Shown here piece after piece: positions 35,338 to 48,210 of a stretch of DNA of 64,000 nt. Within the stretch, counting starts at the first letter, position 1. Every line of letters begins with the position of its first letter. Both the position numbers and the translations under genes were made by a program. The notes below the pieces were generated by a model, which was given only the letters and a program-made list of their open reading frames with translations, ran no database searches and was not told the origin of the DNA. This DNA comes from Epiperipatus broadwayi (taxonomy: Eukaryota; Onychophora; Udeonychophora; Euonychophora; Peripatidae), in the NCBI GenBank assembly GCA_028023455.1, contig JAQFVV010000018.1, positions 6,227,800 to 6,291,799 of the forward strand, written 5' to 3'.

Positions 35338-35758
35338 GCCTTGGATCTGAGAGCACTGCACCTAGATCTTAGGATCTAATGCAACCCCTAGCAGCTACCT
35401 TTTAACTCTACTTAACTACAAAACTATGAGAATGAAATTGAAAACACAATAATATTTTCAATCCAAGCTCAATACCTTCAATAATCATATGGGTCTGAAC
35501 TCAATTCAGCACCCATACATTTTGGTGACTTTGGCTCTTTAACAACCATAGCCACCACTATCCTATTAGGCAGGATTGGTGTTAAACCACTAAACATCAC
35601 ATGATCACTATCTCATACTACCACATAATTGTTATTAAACAATTCAAAACAAAGCAAAACTCTCCATACAGTAGTGCCATCTTGTGCCAACAAGAGCAAT
35701 CAATGGATGCCAGAAGGCTTGTGCATAAAATCCCTATCTAGTGTCTACTCATCCAATA

Positions 35759-35800
35759 TCCCCAGACTAGTTTCTGGCTTGTGGCCTTCATCAGTGAGGA
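35759..35800 (-). ncRNA. Hammerhead ribozyme, family B element 2, copy 2 (best copy)
   Basis: Minus strand: stem I TCCTCA, core CTGATGA, stem II GGC/GCC with loop CACAA and an A-A mismatch at the first pair, GAAA, stem III ACTAGT without loop, C at the cleavage site, stem I return TGGGGA (six pairs with one U-G). Predicted cleavage lies between 35765 and 35764. The A-A mismatch recurs across family B and may slow the ribozyme. Confidence 0.8.
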
Positions 35801-36003
35801 GCCTTGGATCTGAGAGCACTGCACCTAGATCTTAGGATCTAATGCAACCCTCTAGCAGCCATCTTTTAGCTCTACTTAACTACAAAACTATGAGAATGAA
35901 ATTGAAATTACATAGTTTTGTAGTTAAGTAGAGTTAAAAGGTGGCTGCTAAAGGGTTGCATTACATCCTAAGATCTAGGTGCAATGCTCTCAGATCCAAG
36001 GGC

Positions 36004-36044
36004 TCCTCACTGACGAAGGCCACAAGCAGAAACTAGTCTGGGGA
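36004..36044 (+). ncRNA. Hammerhead ribozyme, family B element 2, copy 3 (inverted)
   Basis: TCCTCA 36004-36009, CTGACGA 36010-36016 (position 7 may be any base), GAAA, ACTAGT, C36038, TGGGGA 36039-36044. Stem II has lost one base (GC instead of GCC), so activity is uncertain. Confidence 0.72.
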
Positions 36045-36222
36045 TATTGGATGAGTAGGCACTAGATAGGGATTTTATGCACAAGCCTTCTGGCATCCAT
36101 TGATTGCTCTTGTTGGCACAAGATGGCACTATTGTATGGAGAGTTTTGCTTTGTTTTGAATTGTTTAATAACAATTATGTGCTAGTATGAGATAATGATC
36201 ATGTGATGTTTAGTTTATATAT

Positions 36223-38395
36223 CATTTTAAACAATATATTTTGTATAAATTAGTTTAATTTAGAATGCTGTATTAAAATATTAATGATCGATGCACTAAA
36301 AGATAATTACAGTCATTTTACTTAATCAATGCAATAGTCATCTTATATAGTGTATAATAAACATTAGTTTATTATACACATATGTATAGCTTGCAGTTGA
36401 TATATATATATTGTGCCCATGCCTTTTATCACAGTCATTTTAAGTAGAATTTAAAAATAGCTAGTTAAAAAAAATTTTTGAATTTATATTAATCTATATT
36501 AGTTTATATTAATTTTGTGAGTAAAATGGTTTTAAAGTTGCTAGATAGAAAGTTTATAAAGTTAGTTAAAGTTGTTTTAATATAATTTAAATGCTAAAGG
36601 TAATAGATTATATGTTATTTGAAAAATAAAATTAATTAATATTTATTACATTTAAAGAATATAAGGTTAAAACAATAGTCTAAGTACAGTACTAAATATT
36701 ATATAATATATCTAATGTGTTTTAAATAATTTTATTAATTTAAGTTATTATTTTAAGTAATAACTAAATTATTCTAGAATGTTCTAAAAATGCCACGTGC
36801 TTTAAAAGTGTGTGTATTTGACTTTGAGCTTTCATGTTTTCAGAAAAAATATTATTTTTTTGTTTCTTGTTAATAAACATTAGACACATTAAAATGTTGC
36901 AAATAATCTTGTAAATTTTATTTTAAAAGTAACAATTTTTCTTATGCTGTTTAAATAATATTTTCTATTTTAAAATTAATATTCAGGTTATTAAAAATAT
37001 AAAAATATTAAATAAATTTTATATACTATTTGAATAATGAGTCATATTATTAGAAAATTGTTTTGCAGACAAAATAATTTAATTTATATGTAAATTAGTA
37101 TTTAAGAAGAACTTGAATTAACCAATGAAATCACTGGATAGAATAGGTATAAATATAGGTGTTTAATCAGTCTAGACAGTTGGTTCTGTTCTTGTCTAAT
37201 CTTGTCTTGTTTGTTTAATCTGGTCTTGTTTTAAAAGTTTTAATTTTTATAAAATTTTTTTTTAGTAAAGTTAATGTATAGTTTTAAATAATTATAATAT
37301 ATCTCATGTTTGAGTAAATGAATTAATTCCCTATCAGTAAAATTTCACTTCAAAACTTAACAAAACCAGAATAGTTTTACGGAAACCAATAGTTGTCATC
37401 AAAGTATCAGGCTAATGTATAGCAAAAGCCATGAGAATTTTAATCATATAACCGAAGAAAACTTAAGGATTCATAAGAACTTAATATTTAATATTTTTAG
37501 TATGTGTGAGGTGAATGAACATTTATATTTAACAATTTTGATACATTCTTATAAATATAAACTGTCGAGAAATTTATATCTTATTGTGTTAAGGATAATT
37601 GTTGAAAGCTATTTAATATGCTATATGTACTTTAAAAGGAAGAAAAGGATGAACAAGTGATATTATGCAATTGAATTAAATACATATGAAAGAACTGTGT
37701 AAATGCAAATATATTTTTATATTATCTGTGAATGTCTATGTCAAAATATTTTACTACTAAGTTGTTTAAAAAAGAACAGCCTGGATAAACATTATCTATA
37801 TTAACATTGTGCATATCAAAACTAAGAACAAATGTTTTTTTTTAACTATACATTTTAAAAGGTTTTCCTTATAAAAGAAAGATGCATTTTGATATTATTT
37901 TAAGATTATTGTTATATATTTTATGAAAATATTACCTGGATGAAGAGACTGTACAAAAGTGCAAGAAATTATTTAATTAATATGTGCGTGTTTGAAAAGA
38001 TAAGAATCTTGAATTTTTAAGAAAAATTATGTAATAAATTATTACCATTGAAATACAAGTGTATACATTTTGTAGAAAAAATAAGAATGAAAGTTATCTG
38101 CTGAAAAAAATAACCGATAAATAATCTTATTCTTCAAAATGTTTTATAAATGCTTTCTGATGAAGAAATATTAATCTTGTCATATATTTTGCCATAAGTC
38201 TGGACTAACCTGATAAAAAATATGTGTACATGAAAAATTATTACCTAATATGAAAAATTATATAAATAAATGTTTTTTCTTTTGAAATATTCATTCTCCT
38301 GGAAATGCTAAGAAATGGATTTAGATAGACTACTTATCCAGTATGGATGAACAGTATTTCATAAAGATTTTAAAAGATTAAATTTTTTACATTAT
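36223..38395. other. AT-rich stretch with a promoter-like segment
   Basis: The only structured part is 36772-37173. The ATG frame at 37415-37660 (81 codons) has no recognisable motif and the composition expected by chance; I do not call it a gene. Confidence 0.4.
37122..37173 (+). promoter_or_regulatory. Possible core promoter (CCAAT, TATAAATA, TCAGTCT)
   Basis: CCAAT at 37122, TATAAATA at 37148-37155, and TCAGTC, an initiator-like motif, at 37167-37172. The TATA to initiator distance (about 21 bp) is short. A perfect three-unit heat-shock-element pattern TTCnnGAAnnTTC lies upstream at 36772-36784, with an E-box CACGTG at 36794. In DNA this AT-rich such motifs arise often by chance. Confidence 0.25.
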
Positions 38396-38516
38396 AGAAT
38401 TTTGTTCAGCGAAGCAGAGGGAGAAAGTTTTATTCAAACTTTTCCATCATCAATAGCAATGGAGGAAGCTCGGCACTGGAGGAATGAAAACAAAGAAGAA
38501 CTTTGTGAGCTTTGAT
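38396..38516 (+). CDS. Candidate terminal exon, unknown protein
   Basis: A 3' splice site (TTTTTTACATTATAG) is followed by an open segment that ends in TGA. It reads 'SEAEGESFIQTFPSSIAMEE', then 'ARHWRNENKEELCEL', a balanced, soluble-looking C-terminus in DNA whose flanks are nearly pure A/T. The base composition jump begins at the splice site and ends near the stop. I do not recognise the protein, and no upstream exon was found within about 2 kb. Confidence 0.42.
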
Positions 38517-38547
38517 TTTATTACTTTTCTATTTTTTAGTATTAATG

Positions 38548-38686
<139 letters not shown>

Positions 38687-38844
38687 GCTGCTGTTATTAT
38701 TATCATCATCATCATCATCAAAATTACATGAGTCTATTTATGTTCTCTCTTGTTTTTGCCTCTTATCTAAATTTACCAAGAGCACTTTTATTTTTCAATT
38801 ATTTTCGCAATTTTAATATTAAAATCTTTTATGAAAATTTAATC

Positions 38845-39060
38845 TGATCAAAAGCATTTTATATATCTATATAAAAATCCTCTATTTTTTTATTACAATA
38901 AGAATTTATTGGGACACACAGTTGAATTATCTTCATCTGGTATTATTAAATTGAATAAATTACCTTGCCACTCTGTCTTATATATTGTCAATATTGTTTC
39001 AACATTATTCTTTCATTATCATCAGCAGTCATTCACAAATAAGTATGGTCATTCTTCTCC
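38845..39060 (-). repeat. RTE-like LINE endonuclease fragment
   Basis: Matches 58727-58915 of the fuller copy (shared 'TTATTACAATAAGAATTTATTGG'-like block, 'AAATTGAATAA', 'CTTGCCACTCTGTC'). An isolated internal piece, minus strand. Confidence 0.55.
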
Positions 39061-39338
39061 AAAAGAAAAAAAAACAAAAATAGAAGGATAACAACAACAA
39101 TAATAATAGTAATGCAATTCATTTTTATTTACTATACATATCCATAAGAAAAACTAAGCATGAACTGCTCATAAATTATACAAAAACTAAATATAAAATT
39201 CAATAAAAACAAAAAAAAAAAGAATCACTTATAATTAGATGAGATATCATTTTTTTAAGACACAAGAAAATTGTTTACATTTGGGATGCAAAAGGTTTTC
39301 ATCAATAAAATCAATATTATAATTATTAGCTTTTGGCC

Positions 39339-39480
39339 ACATGGCATGCTGTTGCTGTGCATACGCATGGTGAACAGCGCCATCTAGTGGCCAGAAGTTG
39401 CGTTGTCTGCTTTTTGGCCCCCTACTCTGAATATTTTCTGCAATTTTTGCAGAAATGACGTCTCTAGCAGTGGCAGGACA
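39339..39480. other. GC-richer block with hairpin potential
   Basis: TGGCCACATGGC at the left and CATCTAGTGGCCA at about 39383-39401 can pair, and within them GCTGTT pairs with AACAGC. The 3' part has TGCAATTTTTGCA and GACGTC. It stands out from about 20% GC flanks. It may be the end of a transposon or a structured RNA; no family recognised. Confidence 0.4.
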
Positions 39481-42400
39481 GAAAATAAGAAAACACCGAT
39501 AAAATTTAGAGAACTATTTCAATATACTGCATCTACAAGTTTCAATACATAAATAATTGCGCATAAAGTTTTATATTGACAAAAGTTAGGATGTAGTTGT
39601 GAAAGTATATTGTTAAAATGTTATCTTTGGTAATGATATTGTATAAAAATGTGAGATCTCTGGTTCTTTACCTCAACTAATGAGATGTATTACAATCATC
39701 TTTCAGGTGACACTATTTTAAAAAAATTTTAAAGACTGAAAAAAAAAAACAGTGAAAAAAAAATACTGGAGTATTCAAATCAAATACATCACCATAAATG
39801 GTATCCACCATCTTGAAAGCTTTATTATTATATCTATGTGATAATAAAAAAAAGTCATTGCTGGGCATATAATTCCAAGACCTCTCTGAATGTTAGTAGA
39901 TTTTTATTCTAAGATCAATAATATAATTAATATACAAAGCATGTATAATGAGTACTTAACATTAGTTGAGATAAAGCTAAAGCATCTACATCATATAATA
40001 AAATAAATGTAAAAAAGCATTTATCTGTGTTAATTAGTATTTCATTTTTAATGTGAATTAAAAAAACTATTGATATTTTATAGCAAGATGCATTCATGAA
40101 TAGAACAAATACATCTAAAATTTTTACAATTATCAGCATAACATGGAAAATGAAAGTACTTTAAACTATTTTTGAGGTCTTTGAGATAAATATTAAAAAA
40201 AGTAAAAAAATCAAAATACTATCTTGGGGCACTCCAAATTAACAATAATATGAAGAAAAAAAAACCTTTGACCCATCATCATGATAATAATTTATAAAAT
40301 ATAAATGTTAACATAATCAAAACCTGGACCATTAATCTATTTATTCGATAACTTGAAATGTCATTTCTTTTGCAACAAACTTTTTTTCTGAAAGACTAAT
40401 ATTCTTAACTTGTAGCTCTCTATTGTATTCTATCTCAGCCATGAAAACAATTAACAATACTGGACTTTTTTAGAATGTTTTTGATACAATCTTTATAATA
40501 TAAATGGGCTTGCCTTTCTCTATGAACTATCTTCAAGTTTATCCTAAAATATTTTTAAAAAGTGTTATTATTCACTCATTTTACATATCCAACCTAATGT
40601 AGTTGTGTTTGTATAAAAATGTACATGGAAATTCAAGTATAAGTTTTGTACTCCAGAAAAAATAAAGAAAATATATTAGAGAAATATATTTTAGATCGTT
40701 AATTAGTGTTTAAATTTGTGTGGAGTTGAACAAAGAAAAATATTTGCATATTTGCAATAAGAATTTATTGATACAATCGAAATTGAAAATACTAATTAAA
40801 AACAGTAATGGGAAATGCAAGACTGATAATGGTCAAGAATGAAGCCTGGATTGCCAGAGATCAAAGGCGAATGTAAATAGTTTGAGCAATTGAATTTACC
40901 AAGTGAACAGGTGCTGAAAGATTTTAAGAGACAATAGCTGAAAGAAGCTTAAGTGATGGTGCAACACTCTAGTATGAAGCCAATGTGTTCACGAGTAGCA
41001 GCAGAACCAGGCCAAAGAGTTTGGAAAGCCATGCGGAAAGCAGATAGTTGTGAAGTGCATTGTGGGAATGGAGCTAAAAGTGAACTATATATATATTGTG
41101 TTTGTGTGTAGTGATAACTTTTTGCTATTAATTACTTTTCATCATTTATGTGTTGTTATTATTTATTGTTTTAATTGTTGATATTCCCAGTGCTTGCATT
41201 TCAAATACACATCAATTGCAATTTGACAATAATGAATTTTATAGTGTCATATTCAGCAAGTAGAAAAATAGATCGATTGGTCTTATGATTTTGTGATCAT
41301 ATTTTTAGATTTTAGTAATTTTACATCATGTCAATAGGGAATCTAAGTTTTATCTCCTTACAATAAACTGAGTAAAATAGTACTGCAGTAATATTACTAT
41401 GACAGAATATTATATATTTAAATTATTAAATGCATAGCTGCTCAATGAAGTCAATATTTCACCTCAATATCTAAATCTCATTCTCTACTTGAAAAATTAT
41501 CAAAATATTTAAATGTAAATTACTGAATTGATAACCATACAAATTAAAAGTTGAAGTTTTTCTTTTCTCTCAACATTTACTAATAAAGAACTTACGTTTT
41601 TTAAAAATATTAATTGCTAAACCAAAGTCTTTATACATTTTATTGAAAAAATATTAATTATTAAAAAGTATCTTTTGAATTGGCAAAAATATTATAGTTA
41701 TTATCATACTGTAAATTCAGAAGCCAAGCAGTTGAAGTTCTTGTTTTTTATTTTAATAGATCAAATAAAAAATCCATATCAAACTTGTTTCCACCTTGAT
41801 GCCTGTCTTATGAAATTGACTATATTCATGAAAATATAAAATGAAGTTGAAGCTAATATATATTCTTGTTAATACCAATTTTGTTTCCAATTAACTCAAA
41901 TTTGCTATCAGTTTTAATAATATTTTTTCTCAAACTAATAAACTGTAGTGACAATCAATTAATTTCAAACATTGCCACTGATCTGTTTTAATCAGTGAGT
42001 CAAATATCTTGCAATTCGTAAAATATTTTAAAATTCCTATCACTTTTTTTTTAAATATTTTCCTGATCACAAAAATGATATCTATAATATATTTTGATTT
42101 TCTAAAATTGCATTAAATCTCTGGAAAACATTCATCTATTACTGAAAGCAACTCATTCAATAAAATCCTTGAATACACTTTTTTGTAGCAAATAATGATG
42201 TTTCATAAAAACTATTACAGTCCTATTTATTCGTTTTATTTTTATAAATTGGAATAATAAAAACATCCTCAAGATCAGATAATCTACTTCATGAGACCAT
42301 ATATTCTTTCCACCATTATATTTTGAAGCTTCTCTGGATATATCAGAATATATAAAGTTGTAAAAAGGCTTTTTTGCCAAATTTTATACTGATGTTAGCA

Positions 42401-42498
42401 CAGTCATCTTTAAAAACTAAAACTTTACATAAAAACCAAAAAATAAACTGTGGACCCATAACAAAATATTAAACTAAAATCTAATGAAACTTAATATT

Positions 42499-42547
<49 letters not shown>

Positions 42548-42554
42548 TATATAG

Positions 42555-42605
<51 letters not shown>

Positions 42606-42705
42606 GTACTTTTATACAAAAAAAAATAAATAAAAACAATTTATAAAAATTATTAGAACCCAAGCAAGAAAAATTTAACAAAATTTGGTAAATTTTTTAT
42701 TATAG
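39481..42705. other. Mostly unassigned AT-rich stretch
   Basis: 40800-41100 is less AT-rich (AGCAGCAGAACCAGGCC, then GCATTGTGGGAATGG) and ends in a TATATATATA box near 41085, possibly an LTR or promoter relic. A long (AT)n lies at 42505-42600. No gene supported. Confidence 0.4.
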
Positions 42706-42799
42706 AAGTATATATTTCAATAATAAATGGACATGGAGTGGAGCTGGTTAATGCAAACACCATTCTCCAAAACCATTTCTGTTTTCATTCCACATGGAA
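42706..42799 (+). CDS. Possible internal exon, unknown protein
   Basis: Between AATTTTTTATTATAG and GAA|GTAAGTA, one frame is open over the 94 nt ('VYISIINGHGVELVNANTIL', then 'QNHFCFHSTW'). Good splice signals and richer composition, but short and with no partner exon. Confidence 0.28.
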
Positions 42800-45364
42800 G
42801 TAAGTAATATAAGTAGCATATAAGCAATAAATACATAGCATCACCAACAATATCATCAAGAATCATAGTCATCCTTCATGACTGAAATAAAAAGAGGTAT
42901 TCTATAAGCTAATGCTAAATTTAAGACATATTGTAGAAGTAATCATCAATATTTCAACTGAATGCACATACATAAGTGCTAGAAATAACTATAAAAAGAA
43001 TTCTACATCAAAAATTCTGGGATTATTATATTAATGCTGATCATCATCAATAATCGGAACTATCAGGTATCAGGAGTGTATTAACTGTTAATAAACTAAT
43101 TATAAAATTTATAAAGTAAAGTATGTAGTCTTTAAAGCTGATTGTTACCTCTGTGTCATACAAATAATTCTATAACAGACTATTTGAATGTCCACAAATA
43201 TATACTCAAACAAATATATTATAAATACCATTATGCCTGAACTAGCTTTAGGATTGAAAAGACTTCCAAACTGTGAGGAAGATAAGTATACATGCATAAT
43301 ACATTCTATTATTAAATAATTTCACTAGGATAACCTACAAATTCCTTAAAATACAACTCTTTGATGAAATCAATCACACACACTAGTAATTTTCAAAACA
43401 TATATCTAGAAGAACAAAGACATCAAAAAATATTTTCAAAAATTATTTAATAAAGTTAATTAATAAACAAAAGTATAAAAATTTTAAGCTTAAAGTAATA
43501 TGCATATTTTCATTCAATACATATGATTTTTTATAACTCATTAATATTATTCCTTTCTGATACTTCTTAATTAGAGTACATTTAAATGAGTTACTCCCTA
43601 ACAATAATCAAATCCTAAAAATATTCCACAATAAAAAAAGAAAATTAACTTTAACTTAAACCTTCCTATCTTTTTGAAAATGGGGCTGCCTGCAGACAAT
43701 TTTAAATTAGTAAAAATAAAAATCTTTTCAACAAAACCACTAAAAAAAATTAAAAAGAAAATTTACTTTAACTTTAATCTTCCTATCCTTTTTATTTTGA
43801 ATGAAAATGTCCATACAAGTTTAAATTAATAAAAGTGAAAATATTTTAAACAAACAACTAAAAAATATTCAATATTTTCAAATTCAATTCCCTATAAAAT
43901 AACATTTAGAAATGTAAATGTGTACACATTACAATACTTCATTTCATCAAAGATTTTCCTTCTTAAACCTTTTGTAGTTTCTTAGTGACAGAGAAAGTTT
44001 AGCCTATCTTTTGGTTACAGAATTTTTTGTTATAGCTTTCTCAATGGTATTTTTCACCTAAATCTCTTTTTTTTGTAGCTTTAGATGCTTTCATTTAAGA
44101 TTAGCTCTTTATTCTTGTAGTTCTATGATTACTGATAATAATTATTTTTATTTCATTTTTTTCTATTTCTTTCTTTTTTTTATGTGTCAAAGCATCAGCC
44201 AGGAAGTGGACCCTGGGATAACTGCTTGTAAGGCAGTTGTGCTAGCTCCAGATTTTGAGTTTAACACTTATTTCCATTGCATGTTAACATAAGTTAAGAA
44301 AACCATGATTTTGGATAAATCAATATATAAAGCTGGTTGAAAGTTTTTGTCAGAGGCATTTTTCTTCTATATGCCTTTTAGTAAAATTAATGGGTCAATA
44401 ATGCTAAGATTTTAGCAAAAACTTAATCACATCATTCTTGTGCAGACCATAACTTCAAACTACCAAGCTGAGTTTCTGACTGTTTACTCACCACAATATC
44501 AAACTGTTATTGAATTCTATTACCCACATTATTTTTTAAAGAAAAACATCGATATCAATCTTTTATCCAATCACATAACTACCTCAGAAATTATCACATT
44601 AAGTCTTGATAAAGTAATTTTCTTCTTATAAGAAAGATTACTTTTTTGAAAAAAATTCTATTTATGCATCAATTTAAAAACACTTCATTTCATCAGAGAT
44701 AAAGATCACAATTCCTTCTTGTTTTTTTAATTTGTTGACAAACCTTAATTTCTTCAGAGATAAAGAGACTAATTTCTTCTTGTTTTTTAAATAAAACATT
44801 ATTTATACATTAATTGAAAAATAACTTTTTATCCAGAGATAATGATTTTAATCTCTTTTTTTATTTTTTGGAAAAATAAAATATTTCATTTATAAAAATA
44901 AAACTAAACAAAAAAATCTCTTTTTTGTTTACATCTATACTAATAAAAGTTAAATTTTGCCACATAATCATTTTATGTATGTAAATGTTTTAATAAGTTT
45001 AAATTAGCTAAATTCTTATTTAAAAACTAGGTCATCCTGTAGCTAACATAAGAAATACTTTTTTCATTCCCCCTCTCCACTTAAATGGAAATGAAATGAT
45101 TGATCCAGATGAGAACATCTCTTTTTGATTATTTTCTTATTTATTTATATATTAAAATATCCTCATACCCCTTTCATTTTCTAATATGAATACATTTTTT
45201 TCATGGTTTTATGCAATAGTGTAAGATTTTCATATGATTGGGCAGATTCTTATAATAACTGGATTCTGTTCAGTTACTTACACTACTAGTCATTTGAATT
45301 ATTTCTGATGTATCCAAATTGTTGTTACTTTTTCTTCTTTTTCGAATTGTCTCTCATCGACTAT
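42800..45364. other. Unassigned AT-rich stretch
   Basis: 44200-44290 is less AT-rich (GGACCCTGGGATAACTGC) and may be a SINE relic. Otherwise nothing recognised. Confidence 0.4.
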
Positions 45365-45634
45365 CTATTTTTTCACAGGTATATTTCTCATATTGGCCTT
45401 ATCCCTAATTCTTGGAGACCCTTTATTTTCAAAGTTGGATGAGCCAAAATCCCTTCTTTCTAATCTTTTTTCAATATGCAGACTCATATCTAAGGAATTT
45501 AGTAATTTTTCTAGATATACAATAGTTCTTCTGTCTGCACACACAATCTTTTGCTCTACCTTATATGACAAGTTATGCCTAACAATTCTTATTATTTTGC
45601 CACCTGACAAAGTGCAAGTCTTCAAGATTTTCAA
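45365..45634 (-). CDS. Open frame of unknown origin
   Basis: An 89-codon minus-strand frame with mixed, charged composition ('KVEQKIVCADRRTIVYLEKL', 'HIEKRLERRDFGSSNFENK'). It could be a gag fragment of an LTR element or a host exon. The overlapping plus-strand frame 45393-45647 is hydrophobic and less gene-like. No family assigned. Confidence 0.25.
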   Translation of the reverse strand: MKILKTCTLSGGKIIRIVRHNLSYKVEQKIVCADRRTIVYLEKLLNSLDMSLHIEKRLERRDFGSSNFENKGSPRIRDKANMRNIPVKK

Positions 45635-47899
45635 TCAAGATACCTAATATTAAAAAAACAGTATATGTTTCTCTTGTATTTACTTTGTATTTATACTCTT
45701 GTAACTGATATGAGAAACAAACAAAATCTTTCCTTAAATATTCTTACATAAATCAAGTTCATAAGTTTAATGTCATGATTAGCTTATGTTTGTATGTGAC
45801 TAATGTTGACCATAATATTTAAGTTGACTGTTTGGTTATAATATGTGTTTAATAAGGATGTTTGATGTTGCTGTGCATTCAAAATGAGTCACCAAAATAT
45901 TTTGAAAGTTTTGTGAAAAGTACTTATGCCTAGAGCATAGCAATATTGTTTATAATGATTGGTACAAATGTTTTGCAAAGTCAACTATTGTAGATTCTAA
46001 TTAATTAATTAATATTAAATATGTTATTGCTATATATTCTAACCTGGTCTTGTGCATCTTCACTTCAGAATATTATATGATATAAATAAAATGGATTCCA
46101 GCTCAGTTAATAATTAATAAATAAAATATTCAACATTAATTTTAAAATATTCACAAACTCAAATTTAAAATACGAATAAGGTTCAGTTTATAAAAATAAA
46201 TTAAATAAATATTTAATATTTCCATGAGACTTGAAATGAAAATACAGGTGACAAGATAGATTACATTGAGCCAATATCCTACAGGATACTACCTCAATGG
46301 CATAAGAACACTATCCCCCTTATTACTATTTCAAATAACAAACTCATAGTATTCTTACGACTTTAATAACTTCTACTCACTAAGATTAAGCTAATAATTA
46401 CATCTTAATCTTCTATTTATAATAATTTAGCTTTATAAAATCTCAGGTTCATAAATTTATTCTAAGTCAATTTAAAATTACAGTAGTAAAATATGAGAAG
46501 GAAATTTTATGTCATAATCTATTGCACTAAACTAATAATAATAAAATAATAATAATATTCTTCATTGTATAACTAACTCTGTATATCTTTTCTTATACCA
46601 TAATTTTATTACCATAATAAAATAATAAAATAATAAAATATGATCTTATATCTTCATGTAATAATACAATAAATACGTGGTAGCATTTGATAATCTGACA
46701 AATAAAAGTGTGTGGCAACTGATAGCATATAATTCAATGTACTATTATGATGACTACTTTATGACCAATAAAATAATGTAAAATTATGATTATTTAATTA
46801 AAAGAATACCAATAAAATATTTAAATTCTAAAAATAATTCTTTATTTATCTTTTTGTGCAAAATTATATTTGTTTCAATTATTATGAATATATCGTGATT
46901 TCATGCAGTGAAGTGGAGAAATAAACAATTCAGACACAAAAAAATTTTGAAAAACAAATTTTAACAAAGTTTATTAATAACAACAAAATAAAATAAACAA
47001 TTTATGTACACTATTTACAGTGGATATCCTTATTTTATACTTTACATTTTTATCTACTGGGTTATAAAAATAATTTATATTTAGTCATGTCTTTATTTAG
47101 ACTTAAGACAAAATAAAATGTTACCATTTGGTTTCTCGTTATAGTTAACCTATTACAAATATATTTATTTATTTTATTAACAAAAATATTTCCTCCTTAA
47201 TATTATTAAACTATATTCTTGTTAAAACATTCGTAGAAAACAAAATTAACTTTATAACGAGTATGGATTTCTTAAAATATTAAAAGAAATTTCATCTTGC
47301 AATGTCAAAGATGTTACATAAAATATTTATCCAAAAATTCATTACTAGATTTTAGTGGATATCATTTATCACTTGATGTTTACTAATCATAATATATTCT
47401 TATTTAGCCTTTAGTATGATATAAGTGTAATCATCAATATATTCCTATTATTCAATAAATAAAATTATATTATGCCTATTATTTACATCATTTATTTTAT
47501 ACTATTGTATTTTTAAAAATATGCAATACTTATTTTTTTAAAAAAAATAATAATAAAGCATTCAAAAATTATTAACATTTTAAAGAAAACATTTTTGTTT
47601 TAGATACTCCATTCTAAAAATTTATATTTCATTCCAGAAATAAATTCGAAATATATTCTATTGATTCTTTCCTTTCCTTTAGGATTCATTGGACCTTCAA
47701 TTTCAAGTTATAAAATTCTATTCCTTCTAAGCAAATAAACCAATCTTATACAAAATGATAGCATAACCTAAGCTCTAAATTATTTACCATTTCTTTTCAA
47801 AATATCTTACTAAACTATGCAGTTACATGAAATAAAGATAGCAAAACAGATGTATAAGATTTAAGGAAGAAAGATAGAGTATCACTCATAACATATCTC
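45635..47899. other. Unassigned AT-rich stretch
   Basis: Nothing recognised beyond simple A/T-rich runs. Confidence 0.45.
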
Positions 47900-48210
47900 A
47901 AAAATCATGGCACAGTGCATTAACCAGAAATAGAGGTATGACCTTTACCTGTCTAATATCCTCTAGTACATGAACGATGTTAAAGCTATTCCTTCAGCTT
48001 TATTAGAACATCAAATATTTAAAGAAATATAAACACTGTCCAGATAAAATGTGTACCAGTCATAGGGCTTTGTTAACTATGCTGATATCTACACAAAGAC
48101 TATAAGTATTATTCACATTCCTTATAACATCCTATTTTTTAAAAACATCATCTTGGTTTCCTGTCTACCCAAGTACTTCCAAGCCACTATCTCACTATTA
48201 TTTCTTGAGA
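47900..48210 (-). pseudogene. Probable Ty3/gypsy RT relic
   Basis: Minus-strand frames contain 'YSLCVDISIVNKAL' (compare 'CVDYRALNK' of gypsy RT) and, about 60 codons on, 'IPLFLVNALCHDF' (compare 'MPFGL.NAP.TF'). Spacing and order fit, but stops interrupt and the reading is by eye. Confidence 0.38.

Larger units (their letters stand above)
35169..36222. mobile_element. Family B retrozyme-like element 2 with 13-bp target duplication
   Basis: Body 35182-36209, flanked by TTAGTTTATATAT at 35169-35181 and 36210-36222. Reading left to right: one complete antisense unit (to about 35645), a second antisense unit cut at about 35908, then a sense unit from 35909 to the end. The unit is about 462 bp, judged from the spacing of the two left ribozymes. 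The centre is a palindrome round ACATAGTTTTGTAG. Units are close to each other, so this is the youngest family B element here. A segment with 'ATGGGTCTGAACTCAATTCAG' resembles family A 'ATGGGTCTGATCTCAGTTCAG', so A and B look distantly related. Confidence 0.88.

Noticed and set aside
38157-38185. CTGATGA near 38158 as a ribozyme
   Set aside because: No closed stem II followed by GAAA, and no stem III or stem I partner.
42481-42681. Ile-Tyr-rich minus frame
   Set aside because: Translation of (AT)n.
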